Source: Streptomyces flaveolus (GTDB lineage Bacteria > Actinomycetota > Actinomycetes > Streptomycetales > Streptomycetaceae). From it: a stretch of DNA of 64,000 nt. Below, piece by piece: positions 1-7,851 of this stretch. The stretch covers positions 1 through 64,000 of the forward strand of contig NZ_BMRV01000018.1 of NCBI RefSeq assembly GCF_014648815.1. The letters are read 5' to 3'. The notes beneath the pieces are model-generated. The model was not told the origin of the DNA, made no database searches, and saw only the letters and a program-made list of their open reading frames with translations. A program made the translations under genes and the position numbers. Each line of letters opens with the position of its first letter. Positions within the stretch are counted from its first letter, which is position 1.

Positions 1-603
1 GTACGCGGCCTGCTCGGCGATCTCCGGAGAGCGGATCGAGCCGTGCCAGACGAACGGCGCGACACCGTCCAGCGGGCGGGGCGTGGACGTGAAGCCCTGC
101 AGCGGAGTGCGGAACTTGCCCTCCCAGTTCACCACGTCCTCACGCCACAACCGGTGCAGCAGCGCGTAGTTCTCCACGGCCAGGTTGATGCCCTCACGGA
201 TGTCCTTGCCGAACCACGGGTAGACCGGACCGGTGTTGCCGCGCCCCATCATCAGGTCCATCCGCCCGTCCGCCAGGTGCTGGAGCATCGCGAAGTCCTC
301 GGCGATCTTCACCGGGTCGTTCGTGGTGATCAGGGTCGTGGAGGTCGACAGGATCAGCCGCTCGGTACGCGCCGCGATGTAACCGAGCATGGTCGTCGGC
401 GACGAGGGCACGAACGGCGGGTTGTGGTGCTCACCGGTCGCGAAGACGTCGAGCCCCACCTCCTCCGCCTTCAGCGCGATGGCGACCATGGCCTTGATGC
501 GCTCACGCTCGGTCGGCGTACGCCCGGTGGTCGGGTCCGGAGTGACGTCACCGACGGAGAAGACGCCGAACTGCATGGTCGGCGCCGATATTGTCCGAGG
601 CAT
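1..603 (-). CDS. LLM-class flavin-dependent oxidoreductase (C-terminus cut by window edge)
   Basis: The first 201 codons of a luciferase-like monooxygenase are visible; the gene runs off the left edge. The protein has the alternating beta/alpha pattern of the bacterial luciferase TIM barrel, with 'FATGEHHNPPF' near residue 56 and 'MMGRGNTGPVYPWFG' near residue 135, typical of FMN- or F420-using LLM proteins of the CE1758 type. Such enzymes oxidise small organic substrates with reduced flavin; the substrate here is unknown. The ATG at 603 is chosen because AAGGAG lies 7 bases upstream; an internal ATG at 576 is possible. It lies 44 bases downstream of the SsgA-like gene on the same strand and may be co-transcribed with it. 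Family assignment is firm, function is not. Confidence 0.88.
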   Translation of the reverse strand, partial: MPRTISAPTMQFGVFSVGDVTPDPTTGRTPTERERIKAMVAIALKAEEVGLDVFATGEHHNPPFVPSSPTTMLGYIAARTERLILSTSTTLITTNDPVKIAEDFAMLQHLADGRMDLMMGRGNTGPVYPWFGKDIREGINLAVENYALLHRLWREDVVNWEGKFRTPLQGFTSTPRPLDGVAPFVWHGSIRSPEIAEQAAY

Positions 604-647
604 TGAGATCTCCTTTTTCGGCAAGGGATTCGTCAGAGAAGTCAGAA

Positions 648-1079
648 CTACGGCCTACTGCTTCTCCCCATGAACGCAGTTATGGCGCCGTCGAGGTCCA
701 GGTGATCACTTTCGGCCCCGCAAGGCACCAAGGTGAAGGTCTCCCGAACGAAGGAAGCCACCCCTGCGGCCGGGAGATCGACGAGTGCCGTGCCAGCAAA
801 ATTACTCAGGACGATGCGGATGGAATGTGGATTTCGTCCGTGTCCGGGAAGCACCAGCACATCACCGGAGCCTGTAGGACGCCTAAACCCTTCGGCGAGC
901 AGTTCACGGGCAAACACCCAGGTGACGGGTGGTCCGGTCGACGGCCCGAAGGAAAGGCGAACGGTATAGGGGTCAGTGATCCCGTAGCGCAACTCCGCCG
1001 GCAACGGCAATGGCGGCCCCTTCAGAGCACTGACGCGTGCCGTCATTGGGCACGTGACCGTGCTGAGATGCTGTTCCAT
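648..1079 (-). CDS. SsgA-like sporulation and cell-division regulator
   Basis: A 143-residue protein of the SsgA/SALP family, which is restricted to sporulating actinomycetes and helps place septation and cell-wall remodelling machinery during sporulation. Family-like stretches are 'LRYGITDPYTVRLSF' near residue 30, 'VTWVFARELLAEG' near residue 52 and 'VLVLPGHGR' near residue 75, followed by the usual C-terminal beta-rich part ending 'LDLDGAITAFM'. Length (about 140) is normal. The ATG at 1079 has GAGG about 8 bases upstream; a TTG at 1109 would add ten residues without a better ribosome site. Which SALP subtype it is cannot be told from sequence alone. It precedes the flavin oxidoreductase gene. 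Confidence 0.88.
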   Translation of the reverse strand: MEQHLSTVTCPMTARVSALKGPPLPLPAELRYGITDPYTVRLSFGPSTGPPVTWVFARELLAEGFRRPTGSGDVLVLPGHGRNPHSIRIVLSNFAGTALVDLPAAGVASFVRETFTLVPCGAESDHLDLDGAITAFMGRSSRP

Positions 1080-1413
1080 GATGAACCTCGAAAGATTACA
1101 GAAGCGCAATTCTTCCCGTCACCCTAGGACCCGGCGGCCGGGCCGCTTGTCGAGGAACGCACAGACTATTGCCCAGAAGGGCACGCCCACCCTGGAGGCG
1201 TCCGCATCGCGGTGATGCCCGGATTCACTGTTCCACGGGGAAGGTCGGTCACCAGTGGCCGCCTGCCGGTGACGCCGGTGCGGGACATCGGGTGGGAAGG
1301 CCCGCCCCTACGGAACACACCGGCACCACACGGTTGTTCATGAGGCTCGGACGTCCCCCTGCAGGCCGCGTCCCGGTGCGGTCTTGATGCACACTCACAA
1401 AAGGACAAAGGAA
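1080..1413. other. Divergent intergenic region
   Basis: 334 bases between the divergent SsgA-like and universal-stress-protein genes. It must hold both promoters. Small open frames exist on both strands but none has a ribosome site and a recognisable product. I see no strong operator. Confidence 0.5.
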
Positions 1414-1854
1414 ATGTTTCAACGCATTCTCGTCGCAGTCGATCCCAGCCCCGCGCGCCACTCCGTCATACGCCTGGCCGGGGACATGGCCCGACTGACC
1501 GGGGCCAGGGTCAGTGTTCTGCACGTCGCTCCTTCCACGGCGACGCTCGCCGCCGTGGTCTCTCTGGAGGACGATGTGGAGGCCAAGGCCGTCCTCGATG
1601 AGGCGCTCACCTCGCTGCGGGACGCGGGCGTCGAGGCCGAGGGCACCGTCGTCAACGCCCTGACGACTCAGATAGCCACCACCATCTCCTCCGCCGCCGA
1701 GGAGTGGCAGGCCGACCTCCTGATCCTCAGCCCTCATCACCGCGGGTCGCTCGAAGCGCTCGTCAACCCCCGGGTCAGCGACGCCGTCGCTCACCGGAGC
1801 CGGGCGGCCGTCCTCCTGGCGCCGCCCGAGGACGGTTCCGCTCTCCAGCACTGA
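1414..1854 (+). CDS. Universal stress protein (UspA family)
   Basis: A single-domain UspA-like protein of 146 residues. It opens with 'ILVAVDPSPA' (strand 1 and the acidic residue that normally contacts nucleotide) and ends with 'VAHRSRAAVLL', the usual last strand. The loop that in ATP-binding members carries G-x2-G-x9-G-(S/T) reads 'SPHHRGSLEALVNPRVS' here, so most of the glycines are missing and ATP binding is doubtful. Start ATG 1414 is preceded by AAAGGA at 8 bases; the in-frame codons at 1384-1387 lack a site. Likely a monocistronic stress gene, closed by the hairpin at 1891-1920. Confidence 0.88.
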   Translation: MFQRILVAVDPSPARHSVIRLAGDMARLTGARVSVLHVAPSTATLAAVVSLEDDVEAKAVLDEALTSLRDAGVEAEGTVVNALTTQIATTISSAAEEWQADLLILSPHHRGSLEALVNPRVSDAVAHRSRAAVLLAPPEDGSALQH

Positions 1855-1890
1855 CTCCGGCACGGCCGGGTGTGGTGGATGCCGCAACCA

Positions 1891-1920
1891 GGGTGCGGCC
1901 CGCATCTGCGGGTCGCACCC
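1891..1920 (+). terminator. Hairpin terminator after the universal stress gene
   Basis: Arms GGGTGCGGCCCGCA (1891-1904) and TGCGGGTCGCACCC (1907-1920) pair over 14 positions with one G-U and a 2-base loop, 37 bases after the stop. No U-tract, as usual in Streptomyces. The 255 bases from 1921 to 2175 hold nothing I recognise. Confidence 0.75.
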
Positions 1921-2175
1921 TTTGCGTACACGCGAACCGCGAGCTCCTGGGCTTCCTCACCGAGTGGAGCGGCTGAGTCCCGTGTGAGCACGGACAGGCC
2001 AATAGCAGGACACAGACGGACAACTCTGCTTCCCCGGCAGCCCTAGTGTTGGTTGCGCACCGACCGCCGGCTCCCCGTTGACGTGGACCGCGTACAGCAG
2101 CCAGGCAAGGAATGGCCCGACTGAGGCGCCCGCCTCCCGGTCGACACCGATGGGGACCAGACAAGCGTCCCGGTC

Positions 2176-2436
2176 ATGGCCGCGGGGCAGCGACCGATCA
2201 CGCTCGCCGCGCTCCAGGAGCCGGCCACCGCCGCCGCGTGGAAGACGATTCCCAGCTGGTACCTCGTCGCCACCGAGGACCGCAACGTCCCACCGGCCGC
2301 CGAGCGGTGGATGGCCAAGCGTGCCCGCGCTCACACCGTCACCGTCCGCGCACCGCATGCCGTGTCCGTGAGCGATCCCGGGCCCGTCACCGACCTGATC
2401 CTCCGCGCCGCTCGCTCCCTCCGTTCCGGTCACTGA
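2176..2436 (+). pseudogene. Remnant of an alpha/beta hydrolase (C-terminal part only)
   Basis: The 86 codons end an alpha/beta hydrolase of the type whose C-terminal third reads '...AWKTIPSWYLVATEDRNVPPAAERWMAKRA...HAVSVSDP'. This includes the strand with the acidic residue (ATEDR) and the catalytic His region (PHAVSVS). The nucleophile elbow and the first two thirds (about 150-200 residues) are absent upstream. I therefore call it a truncated remnant, although the frame itself is intact from 2176. No ribosome site supports translation. The same family is often found as esterase-like proteins in Streptomyces secondary loci. Confidence 0.7.
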
Positions 2437-2528
2437 CCTACGCCGGCCACTCGTGGCCGCATCGACGAGACCTGACCGGCGGCCCCCGCGGCCTGGTTCG
2501 ACACCAAGAGAAGGAAGACAAAGCTCAC

Positions 2529-3503
2529 ATGGCCAAGCTCCTGACGAAGACGCGCACGGGCCTCCTGGCCTCCGCGGCGGTGGCCGCCCTCGCCGTAACC
2601 ACGGCCGGCCCGGCTACCACGGCGACCGCCGGCCCTACGACAGGTGTCCGCTTCGTCGCACACCTGGACATGGCCGGCGGACAGCGACCGGAGAACATCA
2701 CCCTTGAACCCGACGGCAGCGCCGTCGTCACCTTCGCCTACAGCCGCCAGGTCGCCCGCATCAGTCCCGACGGCAAGGTGCGCATCCTCGCCACCCTGCC
2801 CGAACAACCGGCCGGCGCCACCACTCCCGCCCTCTCGTCCCCCTTCCTCGGCGGCGTCGTCCGCACCCACGACGGAACCCTCTACTTCCTGTACGCCACC
2901 GGCAGCAGCGATCTGACCGGCGTGTGGCGCCTGCGCCCCGGCGGCAGCCCTGAGCGCATCGCCGCGCTCCCGGCCGAGGGTCTGCCCAACGGCCTGGCCA
3001 TCGACCAGCACGAACGCCAGCTGTACGTTGCGGACTCGGTCCTCGGCACCGTCTGGCGGGTGCCCGTCAGCGGGGGCTCGTCCACTCGTTGGGCCACCGC
3101 CCCCGAACTGGCAGCCGCCGGATTCCTCGGAGCCAATGGCATCAAGGTTCACAAGGGCGCGGTATGGGTGTCCAACCTGGACAAGGGAACAGTCCTCCGC
3201 ATCCCGGTCAACCGGCACCAGAAGGCCGGGTCCATCGAGACCCGGGCAACCGGTCTGGTCAACATCGACGATTTCGCGTTCACCGGCCACGGTGACACGC
3301 TCCTGGCCGCGATCAACGCGGACAACGAGATTGCCCTGGTCAAGCCCGGTGGCCGGCACAGGGTCGTGCTCACCGGTGCCGACGGACTCGAGAACCCGAC
3401 CTCACTCGCCGTACGGGACACCACCGCCTATATCGCCAGCGGCGCCTACTTCACCAACAACGACCCGAACCTGCTCGCCGCTCGCACAGCCCCGGGCGAG
3501 TGA
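2529..3503 (+). CDS. Secreted beta-propeller protein (SMP-30/NHL-like)
   Basis: A 324-residue protein with a signal peptide: K/R at residues 3-9, a hydrophobic Ala-rich run to about residue 25, and AxA-type cleavage near residue 34. The rest is repeated four-stranded blades with motifs such as 'ENITLEPDGSAVVTFAY', 'PNGLAIDQHERQLYVADS' and 'ANGIKVHKGAVWVSN', as in SMP-30/gluconolactonase and NHL six-bladed propellers. Family enzymes are Ca-dependent lactonases or sugar-binding proteins; the substrate cannot be inferred. The start ATG 2529 is 12 bases after AAGGAAG. It is followed 29 bases later by a lipoprotein gene, suggesting a two-gene envelope operon. Confidence 0.85.
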   Translation: MAKLLTKTRTGLLASAAVAALAVTTAGPATTATAGPTTGVRFVAHLDMAGGQRPENITLEPDGSAVVTFAYSRQVARISPDGKVRILATLPEQPAGATTPALSSPFLGGVVRTHDGTLYFLYATGSSDLTGVWRLRPGGSPERIAALPAEGLPNGLAIDQHERQLYVADSVLGTVWRVPVSGGSSTRWATAPELAAAGFLGANGIKVHKGAVWVSNLDKGTVLRIPVNRHQKAGSIETRATGLVNIDDFAFTGHGDTLLAAINADNEIALVKPGGRHRVVLTGADGLENPTSLAVRDTTAYIASGAYFTNNDPNLLAARTAPGE

Positions 3504-3532
3504 GCCCGCAGTCGGTAACCAGGGAAAGCGGC

Positions 3533-4201
3533 ATGACACACCGAATACTTCTGCCAAGCGCTCTCCTCTGCTGCAGCGTATTGGTCGGGTGTACCGACCA
3601 GAGCACGGACGGAGCCGTGGGAGCCGGCCCGACTCCGCCCGGTTCTTCGTCACCGGCAGAGACCACCCCCGTTCCGGGGCCTGCCGGCACCGGCACCTCC
3701 ACGCCGTCCCGCGAACCGTCCCCGACCGCCACCCTCGACGCGGGAGCGTCGTCACCCGGCTCCGCCGTACCGGCCATGAGACGCCGCTGCCGTACCTCCG
3801 AGTTGCGGGCGTCCGTCGGGGGCAACCACCCCGGAGCCGGCCAGTCGAACTTCGCCGTGGTTCTCACCAACGGTTCCCGCCGTACGTGCTGGGTCCGCGG
3901 TTTTCCCGGAGTGGCGTTCGTCGACGGCCGAGGCGACGCGGTCACCCCGGACCCTGAGCGGGCCCGCGGCGAGGAGCAACCGACCGTGACGCTCACTCCC
4001 GGGGCCAGCGCCTGGTCGGCCATGACGTTCGCCAATCCGGCGATCACCGGTGTCACCACAGTGACACCGGCGGCTCTGCTCATCACTCCGCCCGACGAGA
4101 CGACCTCGATCTCGGTGCGCTGGACCGGTGGCGAGGTCTCCAACACGGGCAAGGCATCGGTACCTCAGGTGAGCCCTTTCCGAGCAGGCGACGCCCCCTG
4201 A
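3533..4201 (+). CDS. DUF4232 lipoprotein
   Basis: A 222-residue exported lipoprotein. Residues 1-20 form a type II signal with lipobox 'LVGC' ahead of Cys20; a Ser/Thr/Pro-rich linker follows to about residue 80. The C-terminal domain has the DUF4232 pattern: 'CRTSELRASVGG', 'QSNFAVVLTNGSRRTCWVRGFPGVAFVD' split over residues 102-129, and 'LTPGASAWSAMTF'. Function of DUF4232 is unknown; members are surface-anchored in Streptomyces. ATG 3533 follows AGGGAAAG. It sits directly downstream of the secreted propeller gene and is probably co-transcribed with it. Confidence 0.85.
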   Translation: MTHRILLPSALLCCSVLVGCTDQSTDGAVGAGPTPPGSSSPAETTPVPGPAGTGTSTPSREPSPTATLDAGASSPGSAVPAMRRRCRTSELRASVGGNHPGAGQSNFAVVLTNGSRRTCWVRGFPGVAFVDGRGDAVTPDPERARGEEQPTVTLTPGASAWSAMTFANPAITGVTTVTPAALLITPPDETTSISVRWTGGEVSNTGKASVPQVSPFRAGDAP

Positions 4202-4329
4202 TCCAGTGACCACAGCGGCACGCCACCATGACGAAACAGCCGCCACCACCGGCCGGGCACGACCGGTGCATCGCAGATTCGATGGGGATGACGATTCCCT
4301 CCAGGCCGGAACGAGGACAAACACAACAG

Positions 4330-4811
4330 ATGACTGCAGACCTGATGGGCGACGAGGTGTACCAGCCGGACGGGGCCGAGGTGCAGGACGACGCCGGTGT
4401 GCTGGATGCGTCCGACACCCTGGATCACCGGAGCGGTGACGAGGTCTTGGACGAGGGCTACTCACCCCCGGACAAGCCGTGGGGCGTGGAGCACACCGGT
4501 GTCACGGCGTCGGACCGGTGGCGGGGGGGGAGAGCCTGGATGAGCGCCTCTCGGAGGAGTTGCCCGACATCGGTGTCCCGGAGGGCGACGGAATCGGCGA
4601 CGTCTGGGACACCGATGCGGAACTGGTCGACGACGAGGTCGGTCACGAGCGAGCGGGACGGCTCGTCGCGCCGGACGATGGCAGTCACACGAACACCGAG
4701 TCCGACCTGTTCGCGTCCGACGGGGGGCTGGACGGGGCCGGCGCGTCGGCGGAGGAGGCGGCGATGCACATGATTCCCCCCGCTGAGCCCGACAGCGGAC
4801 CGGCCAACTGA
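4330..4811 (+). pseudogene. DUF5709 protein gene with a frameshift in a G8 run
   Basis: Two overlapping frames together give one DUF5709 protein. The first half (from ATG 4330) reads 'DEVYQPDGAEVQDDAGVLDASDTLDHRS...YSPPDKPWGVEHTGVTA'. The second half resumes in another frame at 'ESLDERLSEELPD' and runs to the stop at 4809-4811 with 'DGIGDVWDTDAELVDDEVG' and 'HMIPP'. The break falls at the run of eight G at 4523-4530. DUF5709 proteins are small acidic actinobacterial proteins of unknown role. Either this is a real loss-of-function indel or a homopolymer error in the assembly; the second is quite possible. Confidence 0.75.
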
Positions 4812-4850
4812 AGTCACCTCCTTGCCCGGGAAGTTGCTCAAGAGGACAGA

Positions 4851-4866
4851 TCGCGCATATGCGCGA
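4851..4866. promoter_or_regulatory. Perfect 16-base palindrome
   Basis: TCGCGCATATGCGCGA is its own reverse complement. It lies 39 bases after the DUF5709 stop and 214 bases before the MFS start. It could be an operator for the MFS gene; no adjacent regulator gene is present to support this. Confidence 0.35.
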
Positions 4867-5080
4867 GGGGGCCGCGGGCCAGACCGGACTCATCGCGCGT
4901 GGGCTTCGCTGGTTCATCTCTGATCAAGATGACTGACTTCACGAACCATCGCGCCGGCTGCGGAAGAGCGGAGCTCGGCCCAGCGCTTACGCCTGCGTGA
5001 CGGCACCGAAGAAGCTGCCGTCACCGCATGACGCTTCCGTTGCGAGCCGTAGGTCCGGCTCACCTGTCAAGAAGGTGTAC

Positions 5081-6325
5081 ATGTCCGCATCAACCGACGC
5101 CCAGAGCCCGCGCCGCCCCCGGACCTCCGAGGCACCCCACGGCGTGCCGGACTGGCTGATCGCGCTTCTGGCGGTCGCCTCCGGCATGACGGTCGCCAAC
5201 CTCTACTACGCCCAGCCCCTGCTGTCCACGCTGAGCGGTGTGTTCCACACCAGCACCGCCACGGCCGGCACGCTGATCACTCTCACCCAGGTCGGCTACG
5301 TAGTCGGCATGCTCTTCCTGGTTCCGCTCGGCGACCGGCTGGAGAAGCGCAACCTGATCACCGTCCTGCTGACGGTCACCACCCTCTCCCTCCTCGCAGC
5401 GGGGCTGGCCACCAGCTTCCCCATGCTGCTGATCGCCTCACTGGTCAGCGGCGCCACCTCGGTCGTCGCCCAGATCCTCGTGCCGTTCGCCGCAAGTCTC
5501 GCTCCCGACCATGCCCGGGGCCGTATCGTCGGCCGAGTGATGAGCGGCCTGCTCACCGGCATCCTGCTCTCCCGCACGCTGAGCAGCCTGGTCTCGGACC
5601 TCGCGGGCTGGCGCGTCGTCTTCCTCGGATCGGCCGCCCTGATGGCAGTGCTCGCCGTGGCCCTGCGCACGGCCCTGCCGCAGCATGCGCCCACCACGGC
5701 CCTGCCGTACCACCACGTGCTGCGCTCCACCTTCCGGCTGGTGCGCACGCACCCGGCGCTGGTGCGCCGCGGCCTCTACCAGGCGGCCATGTTCGGCGCG
5801 TTCAGCGCGTTCTGGACCACGGTCTCCTTCGTCCTGACCGGCCCGCGCTTCCACTATTCATCGGTCGGAGTCGGTGTGTTCGCCCTCGTCGGCGCGGCCG
5901 GCGCGGCCGTCGCCCCGTTCGCCGGTCACTGGGCCGACCGAGGGCGCGTACGCCCCATGACAGGCATCGCCTTCGTGGTGGCCACCCTGGCCTTCGCACT
6001 CGCCGGGTTCGGCGGACACAGCGTCATCCTGCTCGCCGTGGCCGCGATCTTCATCGACGTGGCGGTCCAGGCGAGCCTCATCCTCGGCCAGCACACCGTC
6101 TACCAACTGGACCCGGCTGCCCGTGCCCGCCTCAACAGCGCCTTCATCGCCATGTTCTTCGCCGGAGGCGCAGCCGGATCCCAGCTCGGCTCCCTCGTCT
6201 ACCACGCTGGAGGCTGGACCGCCCTGACCCTCCTCGGCGGTGCCCTCCCGATCGTCGCTCTCCTCTACTGGAGCACCGAGCGCCGAGCACGGACGGCAGC
6301 GGAACAGGGCACCACACGTGCGTGA
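5081..6325 (+). CDS. MFS transporter (DHA1-type, 12 membrane segments)
   Basis: A 414-residue major-facilitator protein. 'LIALLAVASGMTVANLYYAQPLL' spans the first membrane segment (a family hallmark of the YgaY-like DHA1 group); the loop 2-3 motif is 'GMLFLVPLGDRLEKRNLI' and its second-half counterpart is 'GHWADRGRVRPM'. About 12 hydrophobic segments are visible. Such proteins usually export drugs or small metabolites using the proton gradient; substrate is unknown. ATG 5081 is preceded by AGAAGG; an upstream in-frame start at 4997 lacks a site. It stands alone between short intergenic regions. Confidence 0.87.
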   Translation: MSASTDAQSPRRPRTSEAPHGVPDWLIALLAVASGMTVANLYYAQPLLSTLSGVFHTSTATAGTLITLTQVGYVVGMLFLVPLGDRLEKRNLITVLLTVTTLSLLAAGLATSFPMLLIASLVSGATSVVAQILVPFAASLAPDHARGRIVGRVMSGLLTGILLSRTLSSLVSDLAGWRVVFLGSAALMAVLAVALRTALPQHAPTTALPYHHVLRSTFRLVRTHPALVRRGLYQAAMFGAFSAFWTTVSFVLTGPRFHYSSVGVGVFALVGAAGAAVAPFAGHWADRGRVRPMTGIAFVVATLAFALAGFGGHSVILLAVAAIFIDVAVQASLILGQHTVYQLDPAARARLNSAFIAMFFAGGAAGSQLGSLVYHAGGWTALTLLGGALPIVALLYWSTERRARTAAEQGTTRA

Positions 6326-6658
6326 CTCAGTCGCCCTGTGCGTCCGAAAGAAGGTCCTGTTCTTCATTCACATGGCTGGTGCCTTCGCCTCCCTCGCGCT
6401 GCTGCCCGAACGGCCGCCTGCCTGGCCGTCACGTCCGACGAGCTCACTCGCTGAAGCTCGCCATGGCCCAATCCGCGCAGAGAGCCGTCGCGGCGAGGGC
6501 AGCGACGCTCAGGGCAGGGGGATCAGACGGGTCCGGAAAGTTCGTCCGTTGGCGATGACTTTGCTCGGGAGCAACGGTCTTCTTCCGGAATGGCCCTGTC
6601 GGAGGTTCTCTCCGCGGGCCGGGCAACGCAGATCACGATGCACAGGAGTACAGCCCAT
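6326..6658. other. Intergenic region without recognisable gene
   Basis: 333 bases between the MFS gene and the isomerase-like gene. Short open frames on both strands have no ribosome site or similarity I recognise. The 3' part must carry the promoter of the next gene. Confidence 0.5.
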
Positions 6659-7324
6659 ATGAGTAATGCGGCATCGACAGCGGACCGCGGTCGTGGGGCC
6701 GGGATCTGGCCCTTGATCCGCGCTGAGCGAGCGGCGCTGGCGGCAGACCTGGCGGGCCTGACGGACGAGCGGTGGGCGACGCCGTCGCTCTGCGCCGGCC
6801 TGACAGTGCGTGAGGTGCTGGCGCATCTGACCGCGGGCGCGAGCCTCAATACGATGAGCTGGCTGGCGGGTGTGATCCGCTGCCGGTTCGACTTCGACAA
6901 ACAAGTGGCCATGCGGCTGGCCCAGCAGCTCGGCGCGACCCCGGGCGAGACCCTTGAACGTTTCCGGCGCATCGTCCCGAGCACGACCAAGCCTCCCCTG
7001 CCTGCCATCGCCATGCTGGGCGAGACGATCGTGCACGGAGAAGACATCCGGCGTCCGCTGGGCATCCGCCGTGACTATCCGGTCGATGTCGTGGCGAAGA
7101 CGGCCGAGTACTACCAGGGATCAGACCTCGTGGTCGTCGCCAAGGGACGCATCAGCGGCCTGCGACTAGTGGCCGATGACAGCCCGTTCACCAGCGGTTC
7201 GGGGCCCCTCGTGTCCGGCCGCACCGTGTCCTTGATCATGGCCATGACGGGGCGTGCGGCGTACGTGGACGATCTCGAAGGCGATGGGGTGGAACTGCTT
7301 CGCAGTCGCTGCGGGACAGCATGA
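6659..7324 (+). CDS. Maleylpyruvate-isomerase-family mycothiol-dependent protein
   Basis: A 221-residue protein of the DinB/MDMPI superfamily: a four-helix bundle that binds a metal and often uses mycothiol as thiol cofactor. The expected metal ligands are present: His56 in 'REVLAHLTAG', and Glu122 and His126 in 'GETIVHGEDIRRPLG'. Family members isomerise maleylpyruvate or transfer mycothiol to electrophiles such as antibiotics; the substrate here cannot be told. ATG 6659 lies 11 bases after AGGAG. It appears to be a single gene. Confidence 0.82.
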   Translation: MSNAASTADRGRGAGIWPLIRAERAALAADLAGLTDERWATPSLCAGLTVREVLAHLTAGASLNTMSWLAGVIRCRFDFDKQVAMRLAQQLGATPGETLERFRRIVPSTTKPPLPAIAMLGETIVHGEDIRRPLGIRRDYPVDVVAKTAEYYQGSDLVVVAKGRISGLRLVADDSPFTSGSGPLVSGRTVSLIMAMTGRAAYVDDLEGDGVELLRSRCGTA

Positions 7325-7443
7325 CATGAGGTCGTCACGTGCGTGGTGAGCGTGGTAGCGGCGGGCCTTGTTCCCTGGCGAGCGAGTGGGGGGGCGGAGC
7401 AGGACGACCGGCCGACCGGCCGTCACCAGCCTGTCGGCCATTT

Positions 7444-7614
7444 CGCAGGTCAGCGACGCCTTCCCCGTGGCTTCAGCGGTGTCGCCGGCAGCTCGGGGGC
7501 GACCAGCGGGGCGCCGTCGTACCCCTTCACCTCGCCGAACCGCGTCCCTTCCATCCAGTCCCGGCGGGCCTGTTCGATCTCGTCCTGCGACCGGCCGATC
7601 CAGTTCCAGAACAT
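7444..7614 (-). pseudogene. Pirin 3'-end fragment (partial second copy)
   Basis: On the minus strand this encodes the last ~55 residues of a pirin ('MFWNWIGRSQDEIEQARRDW' onward to 'LKPRG', then stop). It aligns without gaps to 36977-37147, the end of the intact pirin gene at a constant offset of 29,533 bases. Positions 7514-7614 are identical to 37047-37147 over 101 bases, while 7444-7513 is only about 80% identical. The rest of the gene is missing; similarity stops abruptly after 7614. The 12-mer CGCAGGTCAGCG occurs at 7444 and again at 7636, just past the break. The 237 bases from 7615 to 7851 hold no gene I recognise. Confidence 0.9.
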
Positions 7615-7851
7615 AGCGAGGCCTGCGCGTCTTTGCGCAGGTCAGCGGCGTTCCGGACCGCCGACGGTGAGCAAATTGTCGTCATCGGTCCTGGAGGGGG
7701 CAGCAACCGCGAGCGCCACTGGCTTGGTTCGTGGGATGGGTTCGTTCCTCGCCCCGTTCGTGGCGTGGGCCTAGCGCGCCCGGGCTCGCGTGACGACGTT
7801 GCCCTCCTCCTCGCCTGTCCTACGCCCGTGGGCGCAAGTGCGGCCTCCGGC

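Noticed and set aside
1957..2433. Minus-strand frame overlapping the hydrolase remnant
   Set aside because: No recognisable family; the plus-strand reading gives clear alpha/beta hydrolase similarity.
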